Shown here in pieces: positions 31,476-41,579 of a stretch of DNA of 54,893 nt; within the stretch, counting starts at the first letter, position 1; each line of letters begins with the position of its first letter. Source of the stretch: Spirosoma fluviale (GTDB taxonomy: Bacteria; Bacteroidota; Bacteroidia; Cytophagales; Spirosomataceae); assembly GCA_945866095.1 (NCBI GenBank), contig CAMBGA010000004.1, positions 1-54,893 of the forward strand, written 5' to 3'. The notes under the pieces are model-generated. The model saw only the letters and a list, made by a program, of their open reading frames with translations. It did no database searches and was not told the origin of the DNA. The position numbers were made by a program, and so were the translations under genes.

Positions 31476-32705
31476 GTGGAATTAAAACCTATCTATCTGA
31501 TTACAAGGTTGGGGATTTTAGTGAGCATTTCCATTCTAGTAGGATCCATGTCGTCTCTCTTTCTTTGGGGATTGGAACAAATCGCTTGGATTCGAAACGA
31601 AACACCGTGGCTTTTGTTTGGGCTTCCATTAGTAGGAATTTTTTTCCATGTCATTAAAACATACGACTTTCCTTTTTCCAATGGGAGTGCCAATGATTTA
31701 GTTACTCAAATAAATGAAGATAAATCAAGCAGGAATCCCCAAGCAGGAATTTCAGGAATCTATGCCATTGTCAGTACTTGGTTAAGTCATTTGGTCGGCG
31801 CATCTGTAGGCCGAGAAGGAGCCGCGGTTTTGTTCGGGGGAAATGTAGCCCAAATGGCTTTACAAAAATTGAACTGCCCTTCACAAGAAAAATCCATTTG
31901 GATTCGAGCTGGAATGGCCGCTGGATTTTCTTCCATATTTGGAACTCCCATGGCCGGTTGTTTTTTTGGATTTGAAATCGGAACCGTTGGAAAAATTCAT
32001 TGGCCTTCCCTAATTGCTTGCATTTCTGCTTCCTTTTTAGCGAATTTCATCAGTTTACACGTGTGGGGCACAAAACATGTATTTTATCCCCTCGTTTTTT
32101 TACCGCCAATTTCAATGCTATTTTGGGCCAAATTGATCAGTATTGGCCTATTTTTAGGTATAATTGGCCTAATTTATAAGCGCTTAGAATCGAATATTTC
32201 AAATCTGCTCGCCCAATTGCCCAGACAAACGATTCTCAAAGGACTCTTTTCAGGGTTAATTCTCTTCGTCTTATTTCAAATTCCTATTTTCAAATCTAGT
32301 ATTGGTTTGGGATCAGAATATTTATTAGAACCATTTCAAGAAACATATTCCAATATAAAATTTGCCGGACCCAAATTAATAGCAACGACGCTAAGCCTTG
32401 CCTTGGGTTTTAAAGGAGGCGAAGCAACTCCATTATTTTTAATTGGCTCTCATGCAACTTCATCACTTTCCGAATGGATCCAATTGCCCCATGCATTTTT
32501 AGCTGCCATAGGATTTGTATGTTTATACTGTGGCTTAACGAAAACCCCAATCACGGGATTGTGCATGGGCATTGAACTTTTTGGCCCATCTGCTTGGGCA
32601 TGTTATTTAATCGTAACTTGCCTCGTCATGTACATATCAGGAAATACGGGTTTATTTAAATCTCAAATGGTTGCCAAATGGATCCCAAAAACACCCTATC
32701 AATAA
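31476..32705 (+). CDS. ClC-type chloride channel/transporter
   Basis: GREGAAVLFGG; GFKGGEATPLFLIG; multiple transmembrane segments. Confidence 0.92.
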   Translation: MELKPIYLITRLGILVSISILVGSMSSLFLWGLEQIAWIRNETPWLLFGLPLVGIFFHVIKTYDFPFSNGSANDLVTQINEDKSSRNPQAGISGIYAIVSTWLSHLVGASVGREGAAVLFGGNVAQMALQKLNCPSQEKSIWIRAGMAAGFSSIFGTPMAGCFFGFEIGTVGKIHWPSLIACISASFLANFISLHVWGTKHVFYPLVFLPPISMLFWAKLISIGLFLGIIGLIYKRLESNISNLLAQLPRQTILKGLFSGLILFVLFQIPIFKSSIGLGSEYLLEPFQETYSNIKFAGPKLIATTLSLALGFKGGEATPLFLIGSHATSSLSEWIQLPHAFLAAIGFVCLYCGLTKTPITGLCMGIELFGPSAWACYLIVTCLVMYISGNTGLFKSQMVAKWIPKTPYQ

Positions 32706-33898
32706 TGTATAAAAATATTGAAAAACATTACGATTCCTTCAAGGAGACTCGAATTAAAGAACGAGCTTTCTCCTATGTACTGTGGTTACAATTGATCGAC
32801 GAATGGAAGAAAAGTCCCTTGTTAGACGTTTCGGAAATAGGCCTAACGTATGAAGGAAAACCCATACACCAAGTGAAATTTGGCGTAGGACCCATCCATA
32901 TTTGCGCGTGGTCACAAATGCATGGAGATGAGGCAACGGCAACGATGGCATTAGCTGATATTTTTCTTTTTTTATCCCAGAAAGGGGATGCGTTCGATGA
33001 AATAAGGGAAAAATTGCATCAAAACATTACCTTATTTGTTATTCCAAGATTAAACGCTGACGGGGCCGAAAGGTGGACAAGAGAAACTGCATTAGGCATA
33101 GACATGAACCGAGATGCAAGTAAATTAAACTCTCCTGAGGCGAAAATTTTACACGATTGGGCGCATCAAATAAATCCATTGTTCTCCTTCAATTTACATG
33201 ATCAACATCGATTGTATTCAGTAGGAAATACCACACACCAAACTCACATCGCATTACTTGCGACGACAGGGGATGAGACGGGAACATGGACAGACTCGCG
33301 CTTGCGAGCAGGAAAATTGGCCAACAGGCTAACCCAAATTGTACAGGAAATTTATCCGAACAAAATTGCCATATGGACCGATGAATATAACCCCAGGGCT
33401 TTTGGTGATTATTTTCAAGGCCAAAACTTTGGTTTAATTCTATTAGAATCTGGGGGCGCTGGTTGGGATTTAGAAAAACAATCCTTACGAAAAACGAATG
33501 CGTGCTTATTACTAGATGCCTTCTATGCCATAGCCAACGAAGAATGGAAAACGGAGGAGATTTCAACCTACCAATCTTTGCTAACCAATGAAAGAAATAT
33601 CTTTGATATTAAGCTATTAAATGCTCCCATTGATAACAAAGAAAAAGCTGTAAGGGCTGATATTGGACTCAACATCTGCGAAGATTATATCAATGGTGAA
33701 ATTATATTTACCTGGACATTAGAGGAAATTGGAGACCTTAGCATTTATTCAGGATTGACTGAAATTGACGCAAGTGATTATCAATTAAGCGAACTTCAAT
33801 ACCTTGAAAAAGGAAAAAATTATACCTCCTTACAAATGACCATGAACAATCAAACAGCTTTTGATTTAACACATTACACAAATAAAATAAACAAATAA
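32705..33898 (+). CDS. M14 family zinc carboxypeptidase
   Basis: SQMHGDEATATMALADI; IPRLNADGAERWTRETALGIDMNRD; start overlaps the ClC stop (TAATG). Confidence 0.88.
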   Translation: MYKNIEKHYDSFKETRIKERAFSYVLWLQLIDEWKKSPLLDVSEIGLTYEGKPIHQVKFGVGPIHICAWSQMHGDEATATMALADIFLFLSQKGDAFDEIREKLHQNITLFVIPRLNADGAERWTRETALGIDMNRDASKLNSPEAKILHDWAHQINPLFSFNLHDQHRLYSVGNTTHQTHIALLATTGDETGTWTDSRLRAGKLANRLTQIVQEIYPNKIAIWTDEYNPRAFGDYFQGQNFGLILLESGGAGWDLEKQSLRKTNACLLLDAFYAIANEEWKTEEISTYQSLLTNERNIFDIKLLNAPIDNKEKAVRADIGLNICEDYINGEIIFTWTLEEIGDLSIYSGLTEIDASDYQLSELQYLEKGKNYTSLQMTMNNQTAFDLTHYTNKINK

Positions 33899-33900
33899 CA

Positions 33901-34536
33901 ATGACATCATTACCCGTAATTATTATAGGCGTAAATCCATTTGCCATAGAAGTAGCTCACATATTACAAATCAACAACGTAGTCATTTACGGCTTCTTGG
34001 ACGACGATCCCAAAAAGCAAGGAACCGAAATAGGCGAAATTCCTGTATTGGGCAACACAGAAGAAAACACCTATTGGGATTTAATTGGCAAAACCTGTGG
34101 CGTATTTGTTGCCCTAGAAAATCCCATTGAAAGAAAAAAAATGATTGAAACTATCGAAGAAGACCGAAAAACAAAACCGGTTAATGCCATTCATCCCAAT
34201 GCGTTGATCGCTAATGTGAAGAGTTTGTCCTATGGAATTTACATCGGCGCAGGTTCCATCATTTCCCCTGAAACTAAAATAGCAGACAATGTAATCATAG
34301 GTCCAGGCGTAACCCTCGAAACCGGCGTAATCATTGAAGAATTTTCTCAAATCGGCGCTGGATCAACGGTAGGAAAAGGGGCTAAAATTGACAAGAATGT
34401 ATTTATCGGCATCGGTTCTACTGTCGTAGGAAGTTTGACCATTGGCAAAGGGTCAACCGTAGGAGCAGGGAGCGTAGTGATAGAAAATATACCCATCGGC
34501 AAACGAGTGTTCGGAAATCCAGCTAAAATACTATAA
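33901..34536 (+). CDS. NeuD/PglD-family sugar O-acyltransferase
   Basis: IIGVNPFAIEVAHILQ with hexapeptide repeats; GNPAKIL end. Confidence 0.88.
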   Translation: MTSLPVIIIGVNPFAIEVAHILQINNVVIYGFLDDDPKKQGTEIGEIPVLGNTEENTYWDLIGKTCGVFVALENPIERKKMIETIEEDRKTKPVNAIHPNALIANVKSLSYGIYIGAGSIISPETKIADNVIIGPGVTLETGVIIEEFSQIGAGSTVGKGAKIDKNVFIGIGSTVVGSLTIGKGSTVGAGSVVIENIPIGKRVFGNPAKIL

Positions 34537-34539
34537 GAA

Positions 34540-35265
34540 TTACAGCTTTTCAATATTCTGTGGCTCAACAATACTTAGGAAATGAAACCTTAGGTATAGT
34601 TGGGCCACAATGATTACATCGTCTCCGCAATAAGCTGCTATTCGACCTAAGCCATTTTCCTTATAAAAAACGTGATTTACCCGATCACCAGAAAGATCCA
34701 TTTTTGCGCCTTCGATCCCCATTAATTCAGCCAACAACTCTAATGAACTATACGATCTTCGATCGCCAAACTTCCACATTTCCATCGTGTCTTGGTGTAT
34801 AATCTCCCACGGCTTTTTGCCTTGTAATTGCAATGATTTCGGGATTTCCAGTCCATTAGCAAGCATTCTCCTACACAAATACGGAAAGTCAAATTCCTTT
34901 CCATTGTGAGCCACCAGCGTAAGCTCCCTAGACTTATATGTTTTATTGATGAAAGCAATAAACTCTTGCAGCAACACTTTTTCATCTGCATTGGCAATGG
35001 TCTTAACCTTCAACGAAAGCTCGCCTTGCTTATTGACAAACAAAAATCCCATCCCAACCACAATGATTTTGCCAAACTCAGCATACAAAGCGGCCCGCTC
35101 AAAATACATTTCCTCCAAAGAGATATTGGCTAGATTAACCAAATTCTTCGCTTTTTTTACCCAGAATTCTTTCATTTTATTAGAAATCGAGGAAAAATTC
35201 TCGGATCCGCTTACTGTTTCGATGTCAATGAATAATGTATTCTTAAAGTTTTTTATGGTCTCCAT
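34540..35265 (-). CDS. Predicted 3'-5' exonuclease (PolB-like, ribonuclease H fold)
   Basis: LFIDIETVSGSENF; LVAHNGKEFDFPYLCRRML; YCGDDVIIVAQLYLR. Confidence 0.88.
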   Translation of the reverse strand: METIKNFKNTLFIDIETVSGSENFSSISNKMKEFWVKKAKNLVNLANISLEEMYFERAALYAEFGKIIVVGMGFLFVNKQGELSLKVKTIANADEKVLLQEFIAFINKTYKSRELTLVAHNGKEFDFPYLCRRMLANGLEIPKSLQLQGKKPWEIIHQDTMEMWKFGDRRSYSSLELLAELMGIEGAKMDLSGDRVNHVFYKENGLGRIAAYCGDDVIIVAQLYLRFHFLSIVEPQNIEKL

Positions 35266-35268
35266 TTT

Positions 35269-35284
35269 TGTTTCACGTGGAACT
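35269..35284. promoter_or_regulatory. parS-like site (ParB centromere)
   Basis: TGTTTCACGTGGAACT; close match to TGTTNCACGTGNAACA. Confidence 0.85.
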
Positions 35285-35295
35285 AGTTCATTAAT

Positions 35296-36057
35296 TTATG
35301 CAGATATCGTTTCACGTGGAACGCGAATGATTTCAAATCCAAATAAGTCACTAAGGTGGCCTAAAACGGTTTCTTTTACTTCAAATTCGTTGACGTCAAT
35401 GCCTAATTCATGACTCAAAGAGGTTACTCCTTTTTCGGAAATTCCGCAGGGTACAATGTGTGCGAAGTAAGATAGGTCGGAGTTGACATTAAATGCAAAG
35501 CCGTGCATGCTAATCCAGCGGGATGCTTTTACACCAAAAGCGCAAATTTTTCTTGCTTGGTCAGACTCGTGATTTATCCAAACGCCGGTTAGCCCATTAA
35601 TTCTGCCGGCGATCAAGCCGTAATCTTGACAGGTAAGAATGATGGCTTCTTCGAGCATTCTTAGGTACAGGTGAATGTCGGTATAAAAATTCTCTAGGTC
35701 AAAAATGGGATAGCCAACGAGTTGGCCTGGCCCGTGATACGTTATGTCGCCCCCTCGATTTGTTTTGAAAAACGTCGCATTGATGGTGTGCAAAAACTCT
35801 TCGCGCACCAGTAGGTGTGAGGCGTCACCGCTCTTTCCTAAGGTATATACATGAGGGTGTTGACAGAACAAAAGATAATTGGGCGTTATGCTTGTTTCGG
35901 TTTGAGTGCAATCCCGGTTGGCCAATTTAATTCCAGATATCTCCGACATGAGGCTTTCCTGCATATCCCAAGCTTCTTGGTACGGCACAAGATTTAAATC
36001 AACAACTTGGACTTTTTTATTCTGATGGTACATGTGGGGCTCGTCGCGTCTAATCAT
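35296..36057 (-). CDS. lipB: Lipoyl(octanoyl) transferase
   Basis: HPHVYTLGKSGDASHLL; NRGGDITYHGPGQLVGYPI; GVKASRWISMHGFAFNVN. Confidence 0.96.
   Translation of the reverse strand: MIRRDEPHMYHQNKKVQVVDLNLVPYQEAWDMQESLMSEISGIKLANRDCTQTETSITPNYLLFCQHPHVYTLGKSGDASHLLVREEFLHTINATFFKTNRGGDITYHGPGQLVGYPIFDLENFYTDIHLYLRMLEEAIILTCQDYGLIAGRINGLTGVWINHESDQARKICAFGVKASRWISMHGFAFNVNSDLSYFAHIVPCGISEKGVTSLSHELGIDVNEFEVKETVLGHLSDLFGFEIIRVPRETISA
35308..35323. promoter_or_regulatory. parS-like site inside the lipB 3' end
   Basis: CGTTTCACGTGGAACG. Confidence 0.82.
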
Positions 36058-36098
36058 AAAAACAAAGCTCGTACTTTGGCCAAAACAAATATACGAGA

Positions 36099-36452
36099 AT
36101 GGCGAAACATTTAAAGCAAGGCCAACAGGCGGAGTGGCTAGCGGCCCGATATTTAACGAACTTAGGTTATTTAATTGTTGAGAAAAATTATAGATCCGGT
36201 AGGGCAGAAGTTGATATTATTGGACAGCTTGGCAAGTTCTTGGTTTTTTTCGAAGTTAAATCATTACAAAAAACATTTCACGGAAATCCCGAGGATAGCA
36301 TAGGTAAACATAAAAAACACATGCTATTTCAAGCAGCAGACGCCTATCAAATGGATAATAATTGGCACCAAGAGGTCCGTTTTGATGCAATTTCGGTTAA
36401 TTTTTACCCGCAAGCCATCAAAATTGAGCATTTCGAAGATGCTTTTTCGTAA
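36099..36452 (+). CDS. YraN family protein (UPF0102, endonuclease-like)
   Basis: GQQAEWLAARYLTNLGYLIVEKNYRSGRAEVDIIGQ...FFEVKS. Confidence 0.93.
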   Translation: MAKHLKQGQQAEWLAARYLTNLGYLIVEKNYRSGRAEVDIIGQLGKFLVFFEVKSLQKTFHGNPEDSIGKHKKHMLFQAADAYQMDNNWHQEVRFDAISVNFYPQAIKIEHFEDAFS

Positions 36453-36474
36453 ATTCGTAGTTTGAAAAATAAAT

Positions 36475-36885
36475 ATGATTGCATTCTTAACCGAAGACAT
36501 AACATTTGAGTTAAAAGAAAAGCTGAAACATAAGGCTTGGCTTAAAGAGGCGGCGAAAGCTGAAGGCTTTAGAATAGGAGGGCTGAATTATATTTTTTGT
36601 TCCGACGTTTATTTATTGGGCATCAATCAAAAATATTTGGGCCACGACACCTTAACCGATATTGTCACATTCGACAATTCAGAGGACCCCAAAATGATTG
36701 AGGGAGATATATTTATTTCCATTGAAAGGGTTCAAGAAAATGCGTTAAAATTTGACACCGCCGAATCAGAATTAAAGAGAGTGATGGTTCATGGATTATT
36801 GCACCTTGCAGGCTATAAAGACAAGGACACGGCCCAAAAAGAGTTGATGAGAAACAAGGAAAACGAACACCTTAAAAACATATAA
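36475..36885 (+). CDS. ybeY: rRNA maturation RNase YbeY
   Basis: [28 protein letters not shown]. Confidence 0.95.
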   Translation: MIAFLTEDITFELKEKLKHKAWLKEAAKAEGFRIGGLNYIFCSDVYLLGINQKYLGHDTLTDIVTFDNSEDPKMIEGDIFISIERVQENALKFDTAESELKRVMVHGLLHLAGYKDKDTAQKELMRNKENEHLKNI

Positions 36886-36895
36886 ATACATTACG

Positions 36896-36911
36896 TGTTT
36901 CACGTGGAACA
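36896..36911. promoter_or_regulatory. parS-like site upstream of mnmG
   Basis: TGTTTCACGTGGAACA; full match to TGTTNCACGTGNAACA. Confidence 0.9.
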
Positions 36912-36926
36912 CCCAATAAAATTTGC

Positions 36927-38786
36927 ATGCAATATACATACGACGTCATAGTAGTAGGAGCGGGACACGCAGGTTGTGAAGCGGCACATGCAGCAGCACA
37001 AATGGGTTCGCGCGTTTTGCTCATTACCATGAACATGCAAACCATTGCACAAATGTCCTGCAACCCGGCTATGGGCGGGGTAGCCAAAGGGCAGATTGTG
37101 CGAGAAATAGATGCGTTGGGTGGAATGTCTGGAATCATTTCCGACAAAACCATGATACAATTTCGAATGCTGAATCGATCAAAGGGTCCGGCAATGTGGT
37201 CGCCTAGGTGCCAATCAGACAGAATGAGGTTTGCGGAGGAGTGGCGTTGGGCATTGGAAGAAAATAAGAATGTAGATTTTTGGCAAGACTCGGTCCAACA
37301 AATCATCCTAGAAAATGATGAAGTAAAGGGGGTAAAGACGCGTATGGGCATGAGCTATTTTGCGCCGAATGTCGTGTTAACGAATGGAACTTTTTTAAAT
37401 GGGCTCATCCATATAGGAGAGAAGAATTTTGGAGGGGGGAGAATGGCGGAACCAATGGCGATGGGGCTTACGGAACAATTGCTTGAGTTGGGCTTTGAGT
37501 CGGGCAGAATGAAGACCGGCACGCCGCCTAGGGTAGACGGAAGGAGCTTAGATTATGCTGCGATGGAAGAGCAAAAGGGAGACGAAAACCCAAGCTCTTT
37601 TTCATATTTGAGCGAGACCCATATTAAGGAACAGCGCTCATGCTGGATCACGCATACCAACTTAAAAGTTCACGAAGCATTAAGAAAAGGCTTTGATAAA
37701 TCGCCGATGTTTGCGGGAAGAATAAAAGGATTAGGGCCGCGCTATTGCCCATCCGTAGAAGATAAAATAAATCGCTTTGCTGATAAAGACAGTCACCAAA
37801 TCTTTGTGGAACCAGAAGGCTGGAGAACCGTAGAAATCTATGTCAATGGCTTTTCAACATCGCTCCCAGAAGAAATACAATTTGAGGCCATTCGATTAAT
37901 TACTGGATTTGAAAAAGCCAAAATGTTTAGGCCTGGATATGCAATTGAGTATGACTATTTCCCTCCGACCCAATTAAAGTCGACGCTTGAAACAAAAAGA
38001 ATAAGTGGTCTGTTTTTTGCGGGTCAAATTAATGGGACAACGGGATATGAAGAAGCGGCTTGCCAAGGACTAATGGCGGGAATTAATGCACATCAAAAAA
38101 CACATCATTTAGATCCCTTTACTTTGTCAAGATCTGATGCCTACATAGGCGTTTTGATTGACGATTTGATCAACAAAGGAACAGATGAGCCTTATCGTAT
38201 GTTTACGTCGAGGGCCGAATTTAGAACCTTGCTTAGACAAGACAATGCGGATGAGCGATTGACCGACAAAGGATTTAAACTGGGTCTGGCCACACAAAAA
38301 AGAATGGACCGCTTCGTTCAGAAAAAATCGAATGTGGCTGCTCTAATGAGTGAAATAAAAATGATTAAAATTCGCCCTGAAAATATAAACGATTGGCTTG
38401 AAAATAATCAAAGTTCCCCTATCCGAGAAGGCACGCCATTGGTCAATTTATTAAGGCGTTCTGATTTAAGTTTTGAGGCGTTGCTGACCAACGAGCATTT
38501 CAAGGAAATTAAAAACGGCTATACGAATGAAGAATTAGAACAAGTAGAAATCATTGTTAAATACGAGAGCTATATAGAGAAGGAAAGGCTCATGGTTGAC
38601 AAAATGAAAACTATGGAAGACTTAGCGATTCCAGCAAGTTTTGATTACGATAAAATCAAAACCTTGTCCACCGAATCAAGAATAAAACTAAAAGCCATTA
38701 GGCCTGAAACCATAGGACAGGCAAGTCGGATTTCCGGCGTTTCGGCTTCCGATGTTTCTATTTTACTTTTGTTTATGGGTCGATAA
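36927..38786 (+). CDS. mnmG: tRNA uridine-5-carboxymethylaminomethyl(34) synthesis enzyme MnmG
   Basis: [61 protein letters not shown]. Confidence 0.98.
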   Translation: MQYTYDVIVVGAGHAGCEAAHAAAQMGSRVLLITMNMQTIAQMSCNPAMGGVAKGQIVREIDALGGMSGIISDKTMIQFRMLNRSKGPAMWSPRCQSDRMRFAEEWRWALEENKNVDFWQDSVQQIILENDEVKGVKTRMGMSYFAPNVVLTNGTFLNGLIHIGEKNFGGGRMAEPMAMGLTEQLLELGFESGRMKTGTPPRVDGRSLDYAAMEEQKGDENPSSFSYLSETHIKEQRSCWITHTNLKVHEALRKGFDKSPMFAGRIKGLGPRYCPSVEDKINRFADKDSHQIFVEPEGWRTVEIYVNGFSTSLPEEIQFEAIRLITGFEKAKMFRPGYAIEYDYFPPTQLKSTLETKRISGLFFAGQINGTTGYEEAACQGLMAGINAHQKTHHLDPFTLSRSDAYIGVLIDDLINKGTDEPYRMFTSRAEFRTLLRQDNADERLTDKGFKLGLATQKRMDRFVQKKSNVAALMSEIKMIKIRPENINDWLENNQSSPIREGTPLVNLLRRSDLSFEALLTNEHFKEIKNGYTNEELEQVEIIVKYESYIEKERLMVDKMKTMEDLAIPASFDYDKIKTLSTESRIKLKAIRPETIGQASRISGVSASDVSILLLFMGR

Positions 38787-39673
38787 TGATGGAAAAACTA
38801 AGCTCATGTCCTGCCTGCGGTGAAACAAAAATATTGCCCTTTTTAACGGCAAAAGATTATACCGTCTCTAAAGAAACCTTCGAGGTCACTCGTTGCCAGG
38901 CGTGCGAATTACTGTTTACAAATCCTAGGCCAACCGCCTCCGAGGCAGGTCCTTATTATAAGTCGGACAATTACATTTCACATAGCGATACCCAAGAAGG
39001 AATCATTAATAAGCTCTACCACTTAATTCGAAATTTTACTTTAAAACAAAAAGCGCGGTGGATCGAAAAAGAGAAAACAGGCAATATTGAGCTGCTAGAT
39101 ATTGGTTGTGGAAATGGTCACTTTCTTCATGCATGTCAAAAAGCCGGATGGAAAATTAGCGGAATGGAGTTAGACCCCGTAACCGCTGCAAGAGCCACGT
39201 CCATGCTGGGCATTGATATTTATCCTTCGATCAAAGAAATTCCTAAAGAAGAAAAATTTAGATTGATTTCCCTTTGGCATGTACTGGAACACGTGTATGA
39301 GCTTGAGGAATATTTTACCTTTTTCAAATCTAGAATCGCGAAAGAGGGGGTCTTACTTTTGGCATTGCCTAATTCTAAAAGTTTTGATGCACAACATTTT
39401 AAAGAGCATTGGGCGGCCTATGATGTCCCAAGACATATCTACCATTTCGACCCAAGTACAATCGAGTCCTTGGCTAAAAAACATGGGTTTAAATTAAAAT
39501 CAACTAGGGGCCAGATTTTTGATAGTTTTTATATCTCATTACTCAGTCATGAATATAAAACGGGCAAGAAGAAATTGATCCGCTCATTTATGGTCGGTTT
39601 GTGGTCTAACCTAAGCGCCTATTTTGGCAAAGGAAATTATTCAAGTAATTTATATATTTTTGAGCATGTCTGA
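38786..39673 (+). CDS. Class I SAM-dependent methyltransferase with N-terminal zinc-ribbon-like motif
   Basis: CPACGE...CQACELLF; LLDIGCGNGHFLHACQKAGW; LWHVLEHV. Confidence 0.9.
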   Translation: MMEKLSSCPACGETKILPFLTAKDYTVSKETFEVTRCQACELLFTNPRPTASEAGPYYKSDNYISHSDTQEGIINKLYHLIRNFTLKQKARWIEKEKTGNIELLDIGCGNGHFLHACQKAGWKISGMELDPVTAARATSMLGIDIYPSIKEIPKEEKFRLISLWHVLEHVYELEEYFTFFKSRIAKEGVLLLALPNSKSFDAQHFKEHWAAYDVPRHIYHFDPSTIESLAKKHGFKLKSTRGQIFDSFYISLLSHEYKTGKKKLIRSFMVGLWSNLSAYFGKGNYSSNLYIFEHV

Positions 39674-41297
39674 TCTTCGAAGCAAACAGGTTGTTCTCCT
39701 TTTCTTTTTTTTTGTCACGGCTTTATTAATGATTCAAAGTTGTGCACAAATGGCTAGCCCTCCGGGTGGAAAAAAAGATACACTTGCGCCTAAGTTGGTC
39801 ACTTCCATTCCGCTCAATAAGAGTAAGAATTACAAAGGGAAAAAATTGGAGCTAGTGTTTAATGAATATGTCAACGTTAGAAATCTAAATCAAGAATTAC
39901 TTATCACGCCCAATATAGGCACCTACCAAACGCGTATTCGGCCCAATGGCTTGAGCATATTATTGGACAGCTCCCTAAAAGACCAAACAACCTATACCTT
40001 CAATTTTAGAAATTCGATCGAAGATATGTCAGAAAGAAATGTTGGCAAAAACATCAAACTCGTATTTAGCACATCAAACACGATTGATTCTCTAAGTATT
40101 ACAGGGAAAATTAAACTGGTCGACCTAAATAAAGCTTTTGAAAATGTTTTGGTGGGCCTATATCCCTATAATGACACACTTCGAATCGATAAGGCAAAGC
40201 CTTATTATTTCACAAAGACCGATACCTCGGGTATTTATACCTTAGAGAATTTGGCACAAGGGAAGTATTATATGGCTGCATTTATAGATGCCAACAACAA
40301 CCTTTTGTATAACTCGAGTAAAGAACCGGTTGATTTTTTGACGGAGCCATTTTTTACCCTAAACAAAAATGAAACCAAGAATTTTTCTATCTCGCTTCAA
40401 AATCTAGATCCTCTAAAAGTTACCAAAACAACAAGCACAGCCAAAACGGTTTTATATGAAATGAGCCGAGGAATTAAGGACCTAGAATTAGAAAACAAGA
40501 AAGGCCTCGTCTACCAAATAGAAGGAAATAAAAACATCCGAATTTATGTGAAAAACCAGGAGGCAAAAGACACGTTGTTCCTGAGTGCCAACGTGACAGA
40601 CTCGCTAAATAGGAAAATTGAAATACCCTTAAAAGTAAAATTCCGGGAGCTAATTAAAAAAGAAAAGATTGTTCGAACAACCTTACAGGTAAGTTATCTG
40701 CCGGCTCAGGGGAAATATGTTTCGCCAGAGGATTCATTGGTCTTAGGCTTTCCTAAACCTGTTGTTTCTTGGGATAGCAAACGAGTCCAATTTATAACTG
40801 AAGAAAACGAAACTATCACGCTGCCCGATGAAGCGTACATGTGGAACAAATATTCTAACCAATTGACCATTAAACGATCGTTTTTGCCGTACAGGGCGAA
40901 ATTTTTACTTAACCTAGAAAAGGGGGCCTTCGTTAGTGTCGAAAATGATTCCAGCGACGTCCAAAAACAAGCATTTCAATTCCAGGATTTAGAAGAGTAC
41001 GGAAGCATAGAGGGAAAGGTCGGCGAGCTGCCTAGTAACTATATAGTACAACTTCTGAATGCCGCTAACATGCAAGTCTTATATGAACAGAATACAAGCC
41101 AAAAATTCAATTTTTTACATATTGAACCAGGCGTCTATATGATTAGGGCCATCGAAGACACAAATAAAAATGGATATAAAGATATTGGCAATTTTATATT
41201 AAAAATAAAGCCGGAAAGCGTCTTTTATTTAGAGGGAAAAGTGAAATTAAAGGCAAATTTTCAAATTACTGATTTATTGATAAGTGCCCAAAACTAA
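39666..41297 (+). CDS. Ig-like (Big_5) domain lipoprotein
   Basis: Lipobox-like LMIQSCAQM; SPPGGKKDTLAPKLVTSIPLNKSKNYKGKKLELVFNEYV; ATG overlaps the methyltransferase stop. Confidence 0.8.
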   Translation: MSDLRSKQVVLLFFFFVTALLMIQSCAQMASPPGGKKDTLAPKLVTSIPLNKSKNYKGKKLELVFNEYVNVRNLNQELLITPNIGTYQTRIRPNGLSILLDSSLKDQTTYTFNFRNSIEDMSERNVGKNIKLVFSTSNTIDSLSITGKIKLVDLNKAFENVLVGLYPYNDTLRIDKAKPYYFTKTDTSGIYTLENLAQGKYYMAAFIDANNNLLYNSSKEPVDFLTEPFFTLNKNETKNFSISLQNLDPLKVTKTTSTAKTVLYEMSRGIKDLELENKKGLVYQIEGNKNIRIYVKNQEAKDTLFLSANVTDSLNRKIEIPLKVKFRELIKKEKIVRTTLQVSYLPAQGKYVSPEDSLVLGFPKPVVSWDSKRVQFITEENETITLPDEAYMWNKYSNQLTIKRSFLPYRAKFLLNLEKGAFVSVENDSSDVQKQAFQFQDLEEYGSIEGKVGELPSNYIVQLLNAANMQVLYEQNTSQKFNFLHIEPGVYMIRAIEDTNKNGYKDIGNFILKIKPESVFYLEGKVKLKANFQITDLLISAQN

Positions 41298-41579
41298 TGT
41301 GGATAAGTGCCCAAATTGTACACATGTTATCCACAAAGTTAAAGGCCCATTGTGTATAAATAAAATTTGGCCAAGTGCTTGTGGATAACTAATTACTTAT
41401 CCACAACCAAATGAAAACTTATCCACTTAGTAATAATGGCATTGAAAAATATAAGTGTTTAATTATCTGCTAGTTGAAAAGCTATTTTAGACTTATCCAC
41501 TTATCCACAGACATCAATAATGAAGAACAAAAAAGATGTATTTAAAATTTTATTTCTTTTAATTATACTATGTGGATAA
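41298..41579. other. Candidate chromosomal replication origin (oriC): DnaA-box cluster plus AT-rich stretch
   Basis: TTATCCACA or reverse complement at 41298, 41327, 41379, 41396, 41501, 41571; TTATACACA (rc) at 41350; TTATCCACT at 41418 and 41493; 41521-41570 contains 7 G/C in 50 nt. Confidence 0.85.

Noticed and set aside
36872-37351. 159-aa minus-strand ORF at the mnmG 5' end
   Set aside because: Antisense shadow of highly conserved mnmG codons.
41418-41440. TAGTAATAA after a DnaA box as a DnaA-trio element
   Set aside because: Its orientation relative to the box did not match the B. subtilis arrangement I could reconstruct, so it is not claimed.
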